DNA of 64,000 nt from Pelomonas sp937871895 (lineage in GTDB: Bacteria > Pseudomonadota > Gammaproteobacteria > Burkholderiales > Burkholderiaceae_C): NCBI RefSeq assembly GCF_046348265.1, contig NZ_JAXMEO010000011.1; one strand, 5' to 3'. Position numbers and translations under genes: made by a program. Numbering within the stretch: the first letter of the stretch is position 1; every line of letters starts with the position of its first letter. The notes beneath the pieces were generated by a model. The model searched no databases, had not been told where the DNA came from, and was given only the letters and a program-made list of their open reading frames with translations. Shown in pieces: positions 1 to 8,603 of the stretch.

Positions 1-2
1 CT

Positions 3-473
3 ATGAAACCTCCCTACCGCATCCTCGGCCTCCAGCAAGTCGCCATCGGCGGCCCCGACAAACAAGCGCTGCGCAAGCTGTGGGTCGATGTGCTTGGCCT
101 GCGCGTGGCCAGCACCTTTGTCTCTGAGCGTGAGAACGTGGACGAAGACATCTGCGAGCTGGGGCAGGGCGCCCACCGCGTGGAGGTGGACCTGATGCAG
201 CCGTTGGACCCGGACAGGAAGCCGGCCGTGCACACCACGCCGCTCAACCATGTGGGCCTGTGGGTGGACGACCTGCCGGCTGCCGTGGCGGCGATGACGG
301 CGCAGGGCGTGCGCTTTGCGCCGGGCGGCATCCGCAAGGGCGCGGCGGGGCACGACATCTGTTTCATCCACCCCAAGGCGAACGAGGACTTCCCGATTGG
401 CGGGGAGGGCGTGCTGATCGAACTGGTGCAGGCGCCGCCCGAAGTGATCGCGGCGCTGGGCTCTGGCGCGTGA
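3..473 (+). CDS. VOC-family (glyoxalase fold) protein
   Basis: 156 residues, close to the usual size of a two-module vicinal-oxygen-chelate protein. The N-terminal stretch LQQVAIGGPD and the second module beginning HVGLWVDDLPAAVAAM are the paired beta-alpha-beta-beta-beta units of lactoylglutathione lyase, methylmalonyl-CoA epimerase and related metal enzymes. Candidate metal ligands are His near residue 83 (LNHVGLWVDD) and Glu near residue 140 (VLIELVQAP). The substrate cannot be told from sequence; the PIGGEGVLIELVQAP ending resembles epimerase-like members. The ATG lies only two bases from the window edge, so a longer upstream start cannot be excluded. The next gene begins 8 bases after its stop, which suggests cotranscription. 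Confidence 0.75.
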   Translation: MKPPYRILGLQQVAIGGPDKQALRKLWVDVLGLRVASTFVSERENVDEDICELGQGAHRVEVDLMQPLDPDRKPAVHTTPLNHVGLWVDDLPAAVAAMTAQGVRFAPGGIRKGAAGHDICFIHPKANEDFPIGGEGVLIELVQAPPEVIAALGSGA

Positions 474-481
474 GTGTGGGC

Positions 482-1822
482 ATGAGCTTGCGCGGCGCGT
501 TGGCCGCCACGCTGCTGGGGCTGGCCGCCACGGCCGCGCAGGCCTGGAGCCAGCATGCGGCCATGGCGTATCGGGCCTTCGAGGTGATGCCCGAGGTGGC
601 GCGCGCCGCGCCAGTCACGGCTGAGCCGCTGGAGGCTTTTCTGCGCGCACAGCCGGCGGCCATTGCGCAAGCGGTGGAGGCGCAGGAGGCCTGGGCCCGC
701 GCCCACGTGAAGCACTACCCGGCGCGGCCGGACGCGTTGCGTTGGCAATGGGCAGCCGGGCAGGCGGATGCCGACCTGCGCAAGGGCTTTCTCGCGGCCA
801 TGCGCCTGTCACCGCAGAGCCGCTTTGCGCTCTTCGTTCAGCTGGACCCCTGGGCGGCGGCGGCGACCGAGCCTTCGTTGGACTGGGCGCAGGCGGCCAG
901 CGTGCCGCCCTCCAAGGGGGCCGTGCATCGGCTGCGGGCGCTGCACCCTGGAGAGCCGGTGCCGGCGCTGGCCGTGCTGGCCTCGGCCTGTGACGAGCCG
1001 GACTACGGCCTTGACCTGCAGCTCTTTGACGACAACCCCGGCAGCCCGAGCGGCTATGGCTTTGGCAAGCAGCCCTTTGGCAATCCGGCCGTGGCCATTG
1101 GCTCGCAGGCGCCCTTCCACATGGGCTTCTTGCACCAGGGCAGGGTGTTCGACACCCTGGCGCCGAGCTTGACGCGCAGCCTCGTCGAGCTGCGGGTGGC
1201 CCAGTTCAGCGCGCTGGCGCGGCTGGCGTTTGGCACGGGTCACGCGTACTGGGGCTGGCGCTTTGCGGGCCTTGCTGCGCACTATGTGCAGGACCTGACC
1301 CAGCCCTATCACGCCAGCGCGGCCCCGGGCGAGAGCCTGCCCGGCATGCTCTGGGCCAATACGGCGGCGGCGCTGGGCATGCCGGCCGCCAAGCAGGCGC
1401 TGGTGATCCTGCAAGGCAACCGGCACTTCGCGCTGGAGCAACTGCAGGCGCGCTGGATCCTGGACAACGCCGAGCGGCGGCGCGAGTCCGACGCCGAGCG
1501 TGCCCTGCATGACACGGGCCTCGACGCGCGCTACCCCGCGTGGACGGCCCTCTCGCCCCGCGAGGTGGTGGCCGCCGAGGCCTACGCGGCCGGGCCGCAG
1601 ACCGACGCCGCCGTGGTGATCGGCCTGCCTGCCCGTTATGTGAACGACCCGGGCTACGACTTCGCCGCCTCCGGTGCGCAGATGGAGCTGGGCCCTGAAC
1701 TGGCCCAAGAACTGGCCGCCCAACGCCGGGCGCTGCAAACCATGGTCAGCCGCCTGCTGGGGCGCTTCGGCGCGCACAGCCGCAACCTGGTGCGGGCCCT
1801 GCGGGCGGGTTCCGAGCGCTGA
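482..1822 (+). CDS. Secreted zinc phospholipase C / S1-P1 nuclease-like protein
   Basis: 446 residues. A cleavable signal peptide (MSLRGALAATLLGLAATAAQA) is followed directly by WSQHAAMAYRAF, so the predicted mature N-terminus is Trp. In Bacillus phospholipase C and S1/P1 nucleases the mature N-terminal Trp is a zinc ligand. The internal motif AAHYVQDLTQPYHAS matches the family's H-x3-D-x3-P-x-H signature supplying further zinc ligands. Expected role: periplasmic or extracellular phosphoester hydrolase. The length exceeds the 250-300 residues of classic members, leaving roughly 150 residues unassigned at the C-terminal side. The ATG at 482 was chosen because it begins the signal peptide; an in-frame GTG lies at 476. 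Substrate (lipid or nucleic acid) is not decidable from sequence. Confidence 0.6.
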   Translation: MSLRGALAATLLGLAATAAQAWSQHAAMAYRAFEVMPEVARAAPVTAEPLEAFLRAQPAAIAQAVEAQEAWARAHVKHYPARPDALRWQWAAGQADADLRKGFLAAMRLSPQSRFALFVQLDPWAAAATEPSLDWAQAASVPPSKGAVHRLRALHPGEPVPALAVLASACDEPDYGLDLQLFDDNPGSPSGYGFGKQPFGNPAVAIGSQAPFHMGFLHQGRVFDTLAPSLTRSLVELRVAQFSALARLAFGTGHAYWGWRFAGLAAHYVQDLTQPYHASAAPGESLPGMLWANTAAALGMPAAKQALVILQGNRHFALEQLQARWILDNAERRRESDAERALHDTGLDARYPAWTALSPREVVAAEAYAAGPQTDAAVVIGLPARYVNDPGYDFAASGAQMELGPELAQELAAQRRALQTMVSRLLGRFGAHSRNLVRALRAGSER

Positions 1823-1964
1823 GAGGCTGAGACCCCTCCCACCCCGTAAGCCAGTGGTTTTTGGGCTTGAAAGCCCTTGCAGCTTCGTCGCGGTCGAAGC
1901 CTCAATCAGTAATTGGCGCAGAATTGCGAGTTCCGCGAAGACTTATTCTTGCTGGAGACCCGCC

Positions 1965-2858
1965 ATGCGCCACGACCTCACCACGCTCAACCTCGTGCTC
2001 GCCATCGAGCAGACGCGCTCCATCACGCGCGGCGCTGCCCAGGAGCATCTGGCCCTGGCGGCGGCGAGCAAGCGCCTGTCTGACCTGGAGAGCCGCCTTG
2101 GCGTGCAGCTCTTCGAGCGCCGCGCCCGGGGCGTCGAGCCCACCGAGGCTGGCCGCGCGCTGGTGCGCCACATCCGCTCGCTGCACGCCTCGCTCTATGC
2201 CCTCGAAACCGAGGTCATGGAGTTCTCGCGTGGCATCAAGGGCCATCTGCGCATTGCGGCCAACACCAGTGCCATTGCCGAGTGCCTGCCGCCGCATCTG
2301 GTGAGCTTCTCCCAGGCGCACTCGCAGATCCGCATCAGCCTGGAAGACCTGACCAGTGCCGAGGTGCAAGCGGCCGTGGCCGAGGGCCGCGCCGATGTGG
2401 GCGTGTTCACCGCGCCGCTGCTCGACAACCGCCTGCAGACCTGGATCTTTGCGCGCGGCCGCCTCTCGGCCCTGGTGCCACTGCGCCACCCGCTGGCCAG
2501 CCGCGACACCGTGACCTATGACGACCTGCTGGCCTATGACCTGATCGGTCTGCATGCCGGCGCCGCAGCCCAGGAGCTGCTGCGCGAGCAGGCCGCCGCA
2601 CGCGGCAAGACGCTCAACGCGCGCCTGCAGGTGCGGGGCTTTGATGGCATCGCGCAACTGGTCGAGGCCGGCATGGGCGTGGCCGTGTTGCCGCAGGAGC
2701 CGGCCGAGCGCTTCACCCGCGTCTTCGGCGTGCGCTGCATCCGCCTTGAAGAACCGTGGGCGGAGCGCGACTATTACCTGGGCGTGCTGCGCCAGCAGCG
2801 CCTGCCCACTGTCGTCCAACGTTTTGTGGACACCCTGATTCCTCGAGAGAAGCAATGA
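1965..2858 (+). CDS. LysR-family transcriptional regulator upstream of leuC
   Basis: 297 residues. An N-terminal winged helix-turn-helix (about residues 4-62, with the typical SKRLSDLESRLGVQLFERR signature) is followed by a periplasmic-binding-protein-like effector domain containing HLRIAANTSAI and GMGVAVLPQEPAERF. The ATG at 1965 places the DNA-binding domain at the very N-terminus, as in all LysR proteins; the open frame extends upstream without support. Its TGA overlaps the leuC start codon as ATGA (2855-2858), so it is transcribed with leuC and translationally coupled. This differs from the divergent arrangement usual for LysR regulators. Control of the leu genes is an inference from position. 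Confidence 0.9.
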   Translation: MRHDLTTLNLVLAIEQTRSITRGAAQEHLALAAASKRLSDLESRLGVQLFERRARGVEPTEAGRALVRHIRSLHASLYALETEVMEFSRGIKGHLRIAANTSAIAECLPPHLVSFSQAHSQIRISLEDLTSAEVQAAVAEGRADVGVFTAPLLDNRLQTWIFARGRLSALVPLRHPLASRDTVTYDDLLAYDLIGLHAGAAAQELLREQAAARGKTLNARLQVRGFDGIAQLVEAGMGVAVLPQEPAERFTRVFGVRCIRLEEPWAERDYYLGVLRQQRLPTVVQRFVDTLIPREKQ

Positions 2859-4285
2859 AGTCCAGTTCTCGAACCCTGTATGACAAGCTCTGGGACGAAC
2901 ACGTCGTTCGCACCGAGCCCGATGGCACGGCCATCCTCTACATCGACCGCCACCTGGTGCACGAAGTGACCAGCCCCCAGGCCTTTGAAGGCCTGGACCT
3001 GGCAGCGCGCAAGGTCTGGCGTCTCTCGGCCAACCTGGCCGTGAGCGACCACAACGTGCCGACGACCGACCGCCGTGAAGGCATTGCCGACCCGGTGTCG
3101 CGCCTGCAGGTGGACACGCTCGACGCCAACTGCGACCGCTTCGGCATCACGCAGTTCAAGATGAGCGACCGCCGCCAGGGCATCGTCCACGTGATCGGCC
3201 CCGAGCAGGGCGCCACGCTGCCCGGCATGACCGTGGTTTGCGGTGACAGCCACACCTCGACGCATGGCGCCTTTGGCGCGCTGGCGCACGGCATCGGCAC
3301 CAGCGAGGTCGAGCACGTGCTCGCCACCCAGACCCTGCTGGCTAAGAAGGCCAAGAACATGCTGATCAAGGTCGAGGGCCAGGTTGCCCGCGGCGTGACG
3401 GCCAAGGACATCGTGCTGGCCATCATCGGCAAGATTGGCACGGCCGGCGGCACCGGCTACACCATCGAGTTCGCCGGCTCGGCCATCCGCAGCTTGAGCA
3501 TGGAAGGCCGCATGACGGTCTGCAACATGGCCATCGAAGCCGGCGCGCGCGCGGGCCTCGTCGCCGTGGACGACACGACGATCAACTACGTGAAGGGCCG
3601 CCCCTTCACGCCCATGGGCGTGGAGTGGGACCAGGCCGTGGCCTACTGGCGCACGCTGCACTCGGACGAAGGCGCGCACTTCGACAAGCTCGTCGAGCTT
3701 GATGCCGCTCAGATCCTGCCGCAGGTCACCTGGGGCACCTCGCCCGAGATGGTGCTGTCCGTCGCCGACCGCGTGCCCGACCCCGACAAGGAGAAGGACG
3801 CCGTCAAGCGTGGCGCCATCGAGCGCGCGCTGACCTATATGGCGCTGGAGCCCAACAAGGCGATCAGCGACATCCACGTCGACAAGATCTTCATCGGCTC
3901 CTGCACCAACAGCCGCATCGAGGACATGCGCGAGGCCGCTGCGGTGGTCAAGCGCATGGCTGGGAGTTCTGGCGGCCGCATCGCCAAGAACATCAAGCTG
4001 GCGCTGGTGGTGCCCGGCTCCGGCCTCGTCAAGGCGCAGGCCGAGGCCGAAGGCCTGGACCAGGTCTTCAAGGCCGCCGGCTTCGAGTGGCGCGAGCCCG
4101 GTTGCTCGATGTGCCTGGCGATGAACGCCGACCGCCTCGAACCCGGCGAGCGCTGCGCCTCGACCAGCAACCGCAATTTCGAAGGCCGTCAGGGTGCCGG
4201 TGGCCGCACCCACTTGGTCAGCCCCGCCATGGCCGCTGCGGCCGCGATGGCCGGTCATTTCGTAGATGTTCGGAGCCTCGCCTGA
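2855..4285 (+). CDS. leuC: 3-isopropylmalate dehydratase large subunit
   Basis: 476 residues, the normal length for bacterial LeuC. With LeuD it isomerises 2-isopropylmalate to 3-isopropylmalate through an aconitase-type [4Fe-4S] cluster. Cluster cysteines are visible in IGSCTNSRIEDM and EPGCSMCLAMN; the substrate-side motif VCGDSHTSTHGAFG is intact. The start codon overlaps the stop of the LysR gene, and the stop overlaps leuD's start (TGATG at 4283-4287), giving tight coupling through regulator, large subunit and small subunit. Cytoplasmic, leucine biosynthesis. Confidence 0.97.
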   Translation: MKSSSRTLYDKLWDEHVVRTEPDGTAILYIDRHLVHEVTSPQAFEGLDLAARKVWRLSANLAVSDHNVPTTDRREGIADPVSRLQVDTLDANCDRFGITQFKMSDRRQGIVHVIGPEQGATLPGMTVVCGDSHTSTHGAFGALAHGIGTSEVEHVLATQTLLAKKAKNMLIKVEGQVARGVTAKDIVLAIIGKIGTAGGTGYTIEFAGSAIRSLSMEGRMTVCNMAIEAGARAGLVAVDDTTINYVKGRPFTPMGVEWDQAVAYWRTLHSDEGAHFDKLVELDAAQILPQVTWGTSPEMVLSVADRVPDPDKEKDAVKRGAIERALTYMALEPNKAISDIHVDKIFIGSCTNSRIEDMREAAAVVKRMAGSSGGRIAKNIKLALVVPGSGLVKAQAEAEGLDQVFKAAGFEWREPGCSMCLAMNADRLEPGERCASTSNRNFEGRQGAGGRTHLVSPAMAAAAAMAGHFVDVRSLA

Positions 4286-4932
4286 TGGACAAGTTTGTCG
4301 TTCACCAGGGCCTCGTCGCCCCCATGGACCGTGAGAACGTCGACACCGACGCGATCATCCCCAAGCAGTTCCTCAAGTCGATCAAGCGCACGGGCTTTGG
4401 CCCCAACCTGTTTGACGAGTGGCGCTACCTGGACCACGGCGAGCCCGGCCAGGACCCCGCCAGCCGCAAGCCCAACCCGGACTTCGTGCTGAACCAGCCG
4501 CGCTATGCGGGCGCCAGCGTCCTGCTGGCCCGCAACAACTTCGGCTGCGGCTCCAGCCGCGAGCACGCGCCCTGGGCGCTGCAGCAGTACGGCTTCCGCG
4601 CACTGATCGCGCCGAGCTTTGCCGACATCTTCTTCAACAACTGCTTCAAGAACGGTGTGCTGCCCATCGTCCAGCCCGAGGCCGTGGTGGCGCGCTTGTT
4701 CGATGAAGTCGCCGCCTTCCCCGGCTACCAGCTGACCATCGACCTGCCGCGCCAGGTCATCGTCAAGCCCGATGGCAGCGAGCTGCCGTTCGACGTCGAG
4801 CCCTTCCGCAAGGAATGCCTGGTGGGTGGCCTCGACGACATCGGTCTGACCCTGCGTCACGCCGACGCCATCCGCAGCTTCGAAGCCGCACGCATCGCCG
4901 CCAAGCCGTGGCTGAATCACCGGATCGTCTGA
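4285..4932 (+). CDS. leuD: 3-isopropylmalate dehydratase small subunit
   Basis: 215 residues, full length for the proteobacterial LeuD family. The N-terminal block beginning MDKFVVHQGLVAPMDRENVD, the segment IIPKQFLKSI and the swivel-domain motif NNFGCGSSREHAPWAL are diagnostic. It completes the isopropylmalate isomerase with LeuC; the start overlaps the leuC stop by one base. Five bases separate its stop from the start of a membrane acyltransferase, which sits where leuB would normally follow. Confidence 0.97.
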   Translation: MDKFVVHQGLVAPMDRENVDTDAIIPKQFLKSIKRTGFGPNLFDEWRYLDHGEPGQDPASRKPNPDFVLNQPRYAGASVLLARNNFGCGSSREHAPWALQQYGFRALIAPSFADIFFNNCFKNGVLPIVQPEAVVARLFDEVAAFPGYQLTIDLPRQVIVKPDGSELPFDVEPFRKECLVGGLDDIGLTLRHADAIRSFEAARIAAKPWLNHRIV

Positions 4933-4937
4933 CGACG

Positions 4938-6023
4938 ATGCAATGGCTGGCGCAGCGCCTGGAACTCGGGCGCAGCGGCTCCACGCCCAATCTGTTGGCG
5001 ATGGAGGGCTTGCGCGGCCTGGCGGTGTTCCTGGTCTTCCTGGTGCACTGCATGACCCTGACGAGCCCGTGGTGGGCGGGCCATGCAGGCTTGTCGGCGT
5101 TGGCGTCAGAGCTGCATGCGCTGGGCAATGTCGGTGTGGACTTGTTCTTCGTGCTCAGCGGCTTCCTGATCTATGGCGCCTTGATCGCCAAGGCGCAGCC
5201 CTTTGGCCGCTATTTCAGCCGCCGCGTGCGGCGCATCTACCCGGTCTTTCTGGTGATGCTGACGATTTACCTCGCCTTGTCGCTGCTGTTCCCGGCCGAG
5301 AGCAAGTTGCCGGCGGGCGCGGGTGCGGCGGCGCTCTATGTGCTGCAGAACCTGCTGCTGCTGCCGGGCATGCTGCCCATCGCGCCCATCATCAGTGTCG
5401 CCTGGTCGCTGAGCTACGAGTTCTTTTTCTATCTGGTCGTCCCGGTGCTGATCGCCGCCTTTGGTCTGCGTGGGCGCACCCCAGCGTTCAGGATCTGGAC
5501 CCTGATCGTGTTCGGGCTGTGCGGCGCGGTCTACCTGGCGGTGCAGGGCGGGCATGTGCGCCTGTTGATGTTCCTGGCCGGGATGCTGGTGTACGAGCTG
5601 CATCACGAGCGCGTCCGCCTGCCCGGCGCCGGCGCGCTTGGTGCGCTAGGGCTTTGCCTGGGCCTGGGGATCGCCCTGCTGCCACTGAGTGGACCCTTGA
5701 GTCAGACCCTGAAATATCTGGGGCTGGGGCTGGCCTTTGCGCTGCTGTGCCTGGATGCCTTTGCGCCCACCTGGCTGTCACGCGCCTTGTCCTGGACGCC
5801 GCTGCGCTGGCTGGGGAACATCTCGTATTCGTACTACCTGATGCACGGTCTGACCTTGAAGTTTGCCGTGCTGGTGCTGGGCAAGGTCCTGCCGCTGTCA
5901 GCCGGCGGTGTGGGCCTCTTTCTGGCCTTGCCCTGCCTGCTGTTTGTGGCGACTTTGCCGGCCTCGCTGATCCTGTTTCTGGCCGTCGAGCGACCCTTCT
6001 CATTGGCACCCAAGGCGACCTGA
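4938..6023 (+). CDS. Acyltransferase 3 family membrane protein, inserted between leuD and leuB
   Basis: 361 residues with about ten hydrophobic segments. The family signature is near the N-terminus: AMEGLRGLAVFLVFLVHC carries the catalytic-type His, followed by YFSRRVRRIYPVF. Family members (OafA, OpgC, NodX types) O-acylate envelope glycans or small molecules using cytoplasmic acyl donors. The ATG at 4938 was chosen because it falls just after the leuD stop; upstream in-frame sequence overlaps leuD. Separation from leuD is 5 bases and from leuB 43 bases, so it is probably part of the leu transcript although it has no known role in leucine synthesis. The acceptor substrate is unknown. Confidence 0.88.
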   Translation: MQWLAQRLELGRSGSTPNLLAMEGLRGLAVFLVFLVHCMTLTSPWWAGHAGLSALASELHALGNVGVDLFFVLSGFLIYGALIAKAQPFGRYFSRRVRRIYPVFLVMLTIYLALSLLFPAESKLPAGAGAAALYVLQNLLLLPGMLPIAPIISVAWSLSYEFFFYLVVPVLIAAFGLRGRTPAFRIWTLIVFGLCGAVYLAVQGGHVRLLMFLAGMLVYELHHERVRLPGAGALGALGLCLGLGIALLPLSGPLSQTLKYLGLGLAFALLCLDAFAPTWLSRALSWTPLRWLGNISYSYYLMHGLTLKFAVLVLGKVLPLSAGGVGLFLALPCLLFVATLPASLILFLAVERPFSLAPKAT

Positions 6024-6066
6024 GCGTCGCCACCCCGAATCAACGAACTACTGAAGAGGTACTGGA

Positions 6067-7158
<1,092 letters not shown>

Positions 7159-7254
7159 TCGCTCCGTCTCGTCTCGCCCCTCCAGACCCGGCGAACGAGC
7201 CGGGGCCCAAAGTGAGCGGGTTTGGTGAACGATGTACGACGAAAGGAAATGACG

Positions 7255-8367
7255 ATGACGACCCTGGTTGGCCTGGTTGGCTGGCGCGGCATGGTGGGCT
7301 CGGTGCTCATGGACCGCATGACCGCTGAGCGCGATTTCGACCTGATTGAGCCGCTGTTCTTCTCGACCTCCAATGCCGGTGGCGCCGCCCCCGCGCAAGC
7401 CAAGAACGAGAAGACCCTGCAGAACGCCTATGACATCGAGCAGCTCAAGCGCTGCGCGATCATCATCACGGCCCAGGGCGGCGACTACACGACCGAGGTC
7501 TTCCCCAAGCTGCGCGCGGCGGGCTGGAATGGGCACTGGATCGACGCCGCCTCCACGCTGCGGATGAAGGACGACGCCGTCATCATCCTGGACCCGGTCA
7601 ACCGCCCGGTCATCGACAAGGCCCTGGCGGCCGGTGGCAACAACTGGATCGGCGGCAACTGCACGGTCTCCTGCATGCTGATGGGCGTGGGCGCCCTCTA
7701 CAAGGCGGGCCTGGTCGAGTGGATGTCCACCCAGACCTACCAGGCCGCGTCCGGCGGCGGCGCTCAGCACATGCGCGAGCTGTTGACGCAATACGGCACC
7801 CTCAACGCCGAGGTCAAGGCCCTGCTGGACGACCCCAAGAGCGCCATCCTGGAGATCGACCGCAAGGTCATCGCCAAGCAGCGTTCGCTGACGGAAGCCG
7901 AGACGGCCAACTTCGGCGTGCCGCTGGGCGGCTCCTTGATCCCCTGGATCGACAAGGACCTGGGCAATGGCCAGAGCCGCGAAGAGTGGAAGGGCATGGC
8001 CGAGACCAACAAGATCCTCGGCTCAGGCGACATCCCGGTCGATGGCTTCTGCGTCCGCGTCGGCGCCATGCGCTGCCACAGCCAGGCTCTGACCTTCAAG
8101 CTCAAGAAGGACGTGCCCGTGGCCGAGATCGAGGCCATGATCGCCGCCGACAACGAGTGGGTGAAGGTGGTGCCCAACACCCGCGAGGCCACCATCCGTG
8201 ACCTGACGCCCGTGGCGGTCACCGGCACCATGACCATCCCGGTCGGCCGCATCCGCAAGCTGGCGATGGGCCCTGAGTACGTCGGCGCCTTCACCATTGG
8301 CGACCAGTTGCTGTGGGGCGCCGCCGAGCCGCTGCGCCGCATGCTGCGCATCCTGCTCGAGCGCTGA
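7255..8367 (+). CDS. asd: Aspartate-semialdehyde dehydrogenase
   Basis: 370 residues; makes aspartate semialdehyde for lysine, diaminopimelate, threonine and methionine. The N-terminus carries the nucleotide-binding motif GLVGWRGMVGSVLM; GGNCTVSCMLMG contains the active-site Cys at residue 136 (Cys135 in E. coli), and QAASGGGAQHM follows. Two ATGs (7249 and 7255) are possible; 7255 is preferred because AAGGA at 7243-7247 is then 7 bases away instead of 1. Placement after leuB is the usual Burkholderiales order. A long stem-loop follows the stop. Confidence 0.97.
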   Translation: MTTLVGLVGWRGMVGSVLMDRMTAERDFDLIEPLFFSTSNAGGAAPAQAKNEKTLQNAYDIEQLKRCAIIITAQGGDYTTEVFPKLRAAGWNGHWIDAASTLRMKDDAVIILDPVNRPVIDKALAAGGNNWIGGNCTVSCMLMGVGALYKAGLVEWMSTQTYQAASGGGAQHMRELLTQYGTLNAEVKALLDDPKSAILEIDRKVIAKQRSLTEAETANFGVPLGGSLIPWIDKDLGNGQSREEWKGMAETNKILGSGDIPVDGFCVRVGAMRCHSQALTFKLKKDVPVAEIEAMIAADNEWVKVVPNTREATIRDLTPVAVTGTMTIPVGRIRKLAMGPEYVGAFTIGDQLLWGAAEPLRRMLRILLER

Positions 8368-8382
8368 CCCAGCGTCATGGGC

Positions 8383-8415
8383 GTTGTTGCCGGCCGACGT
8401 CGGCTCGGCAACAAC
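8383..8415 (+). terminator. Long stem-loop after asd
   Basis: GTTGTTGCCGGCCGAC pairs with GTCGGCTCGGCAACAAC, leaving one bulged T and almost no loop. It lies 15 bases after the asd stop. There is no clear T-tract, so it may be an RNA-stabilising structure or weak terminator instead of a classic intrinsic terminator. Confidence 0.5.
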
Positions 8416-8563
8416 CCTGAGTTTCCACTTGAAACACTCGTGCAATTCAGGCACTACGTGAGCTATTCAGCGTATATGCTTGATGCTGTTGCAGTTTTAA
8501 AGCGAAACTCGACGCCCGCTTGAGCTACGGTCCAGCCGGGCACAGCCGAAAACAAGTCGAGGG

Positions 8564-8584
8564 AGGCGGAGCAGTGCTCCGCCT
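8564..8584 (+). other. Perfect 10-bp inverted repeat in the fimV leader
   Basis: AGGCGGAGCA and TGCTCCGCCT flank a single G, followed by TTGTTGC. The structure covers a GTG codon at 8574 that could otherwise be taken as the fimV start, since GGAGG lies 7 bases before it. It could be a terminator for read-through from asd, an attenuator or a translational switch for fimV. Confidence 0.5.
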
Positions 8585-8603
8585 TGTTGCATTGGGGAAA
8601 GCC

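Noticed and set aside
7186..7203. CCCGGC-GAACGA-GCCGGG stem after leuB as terminator
   Set aside because: Six-base stem without a T-tract; asd follows closely and is probably cotranscribed.
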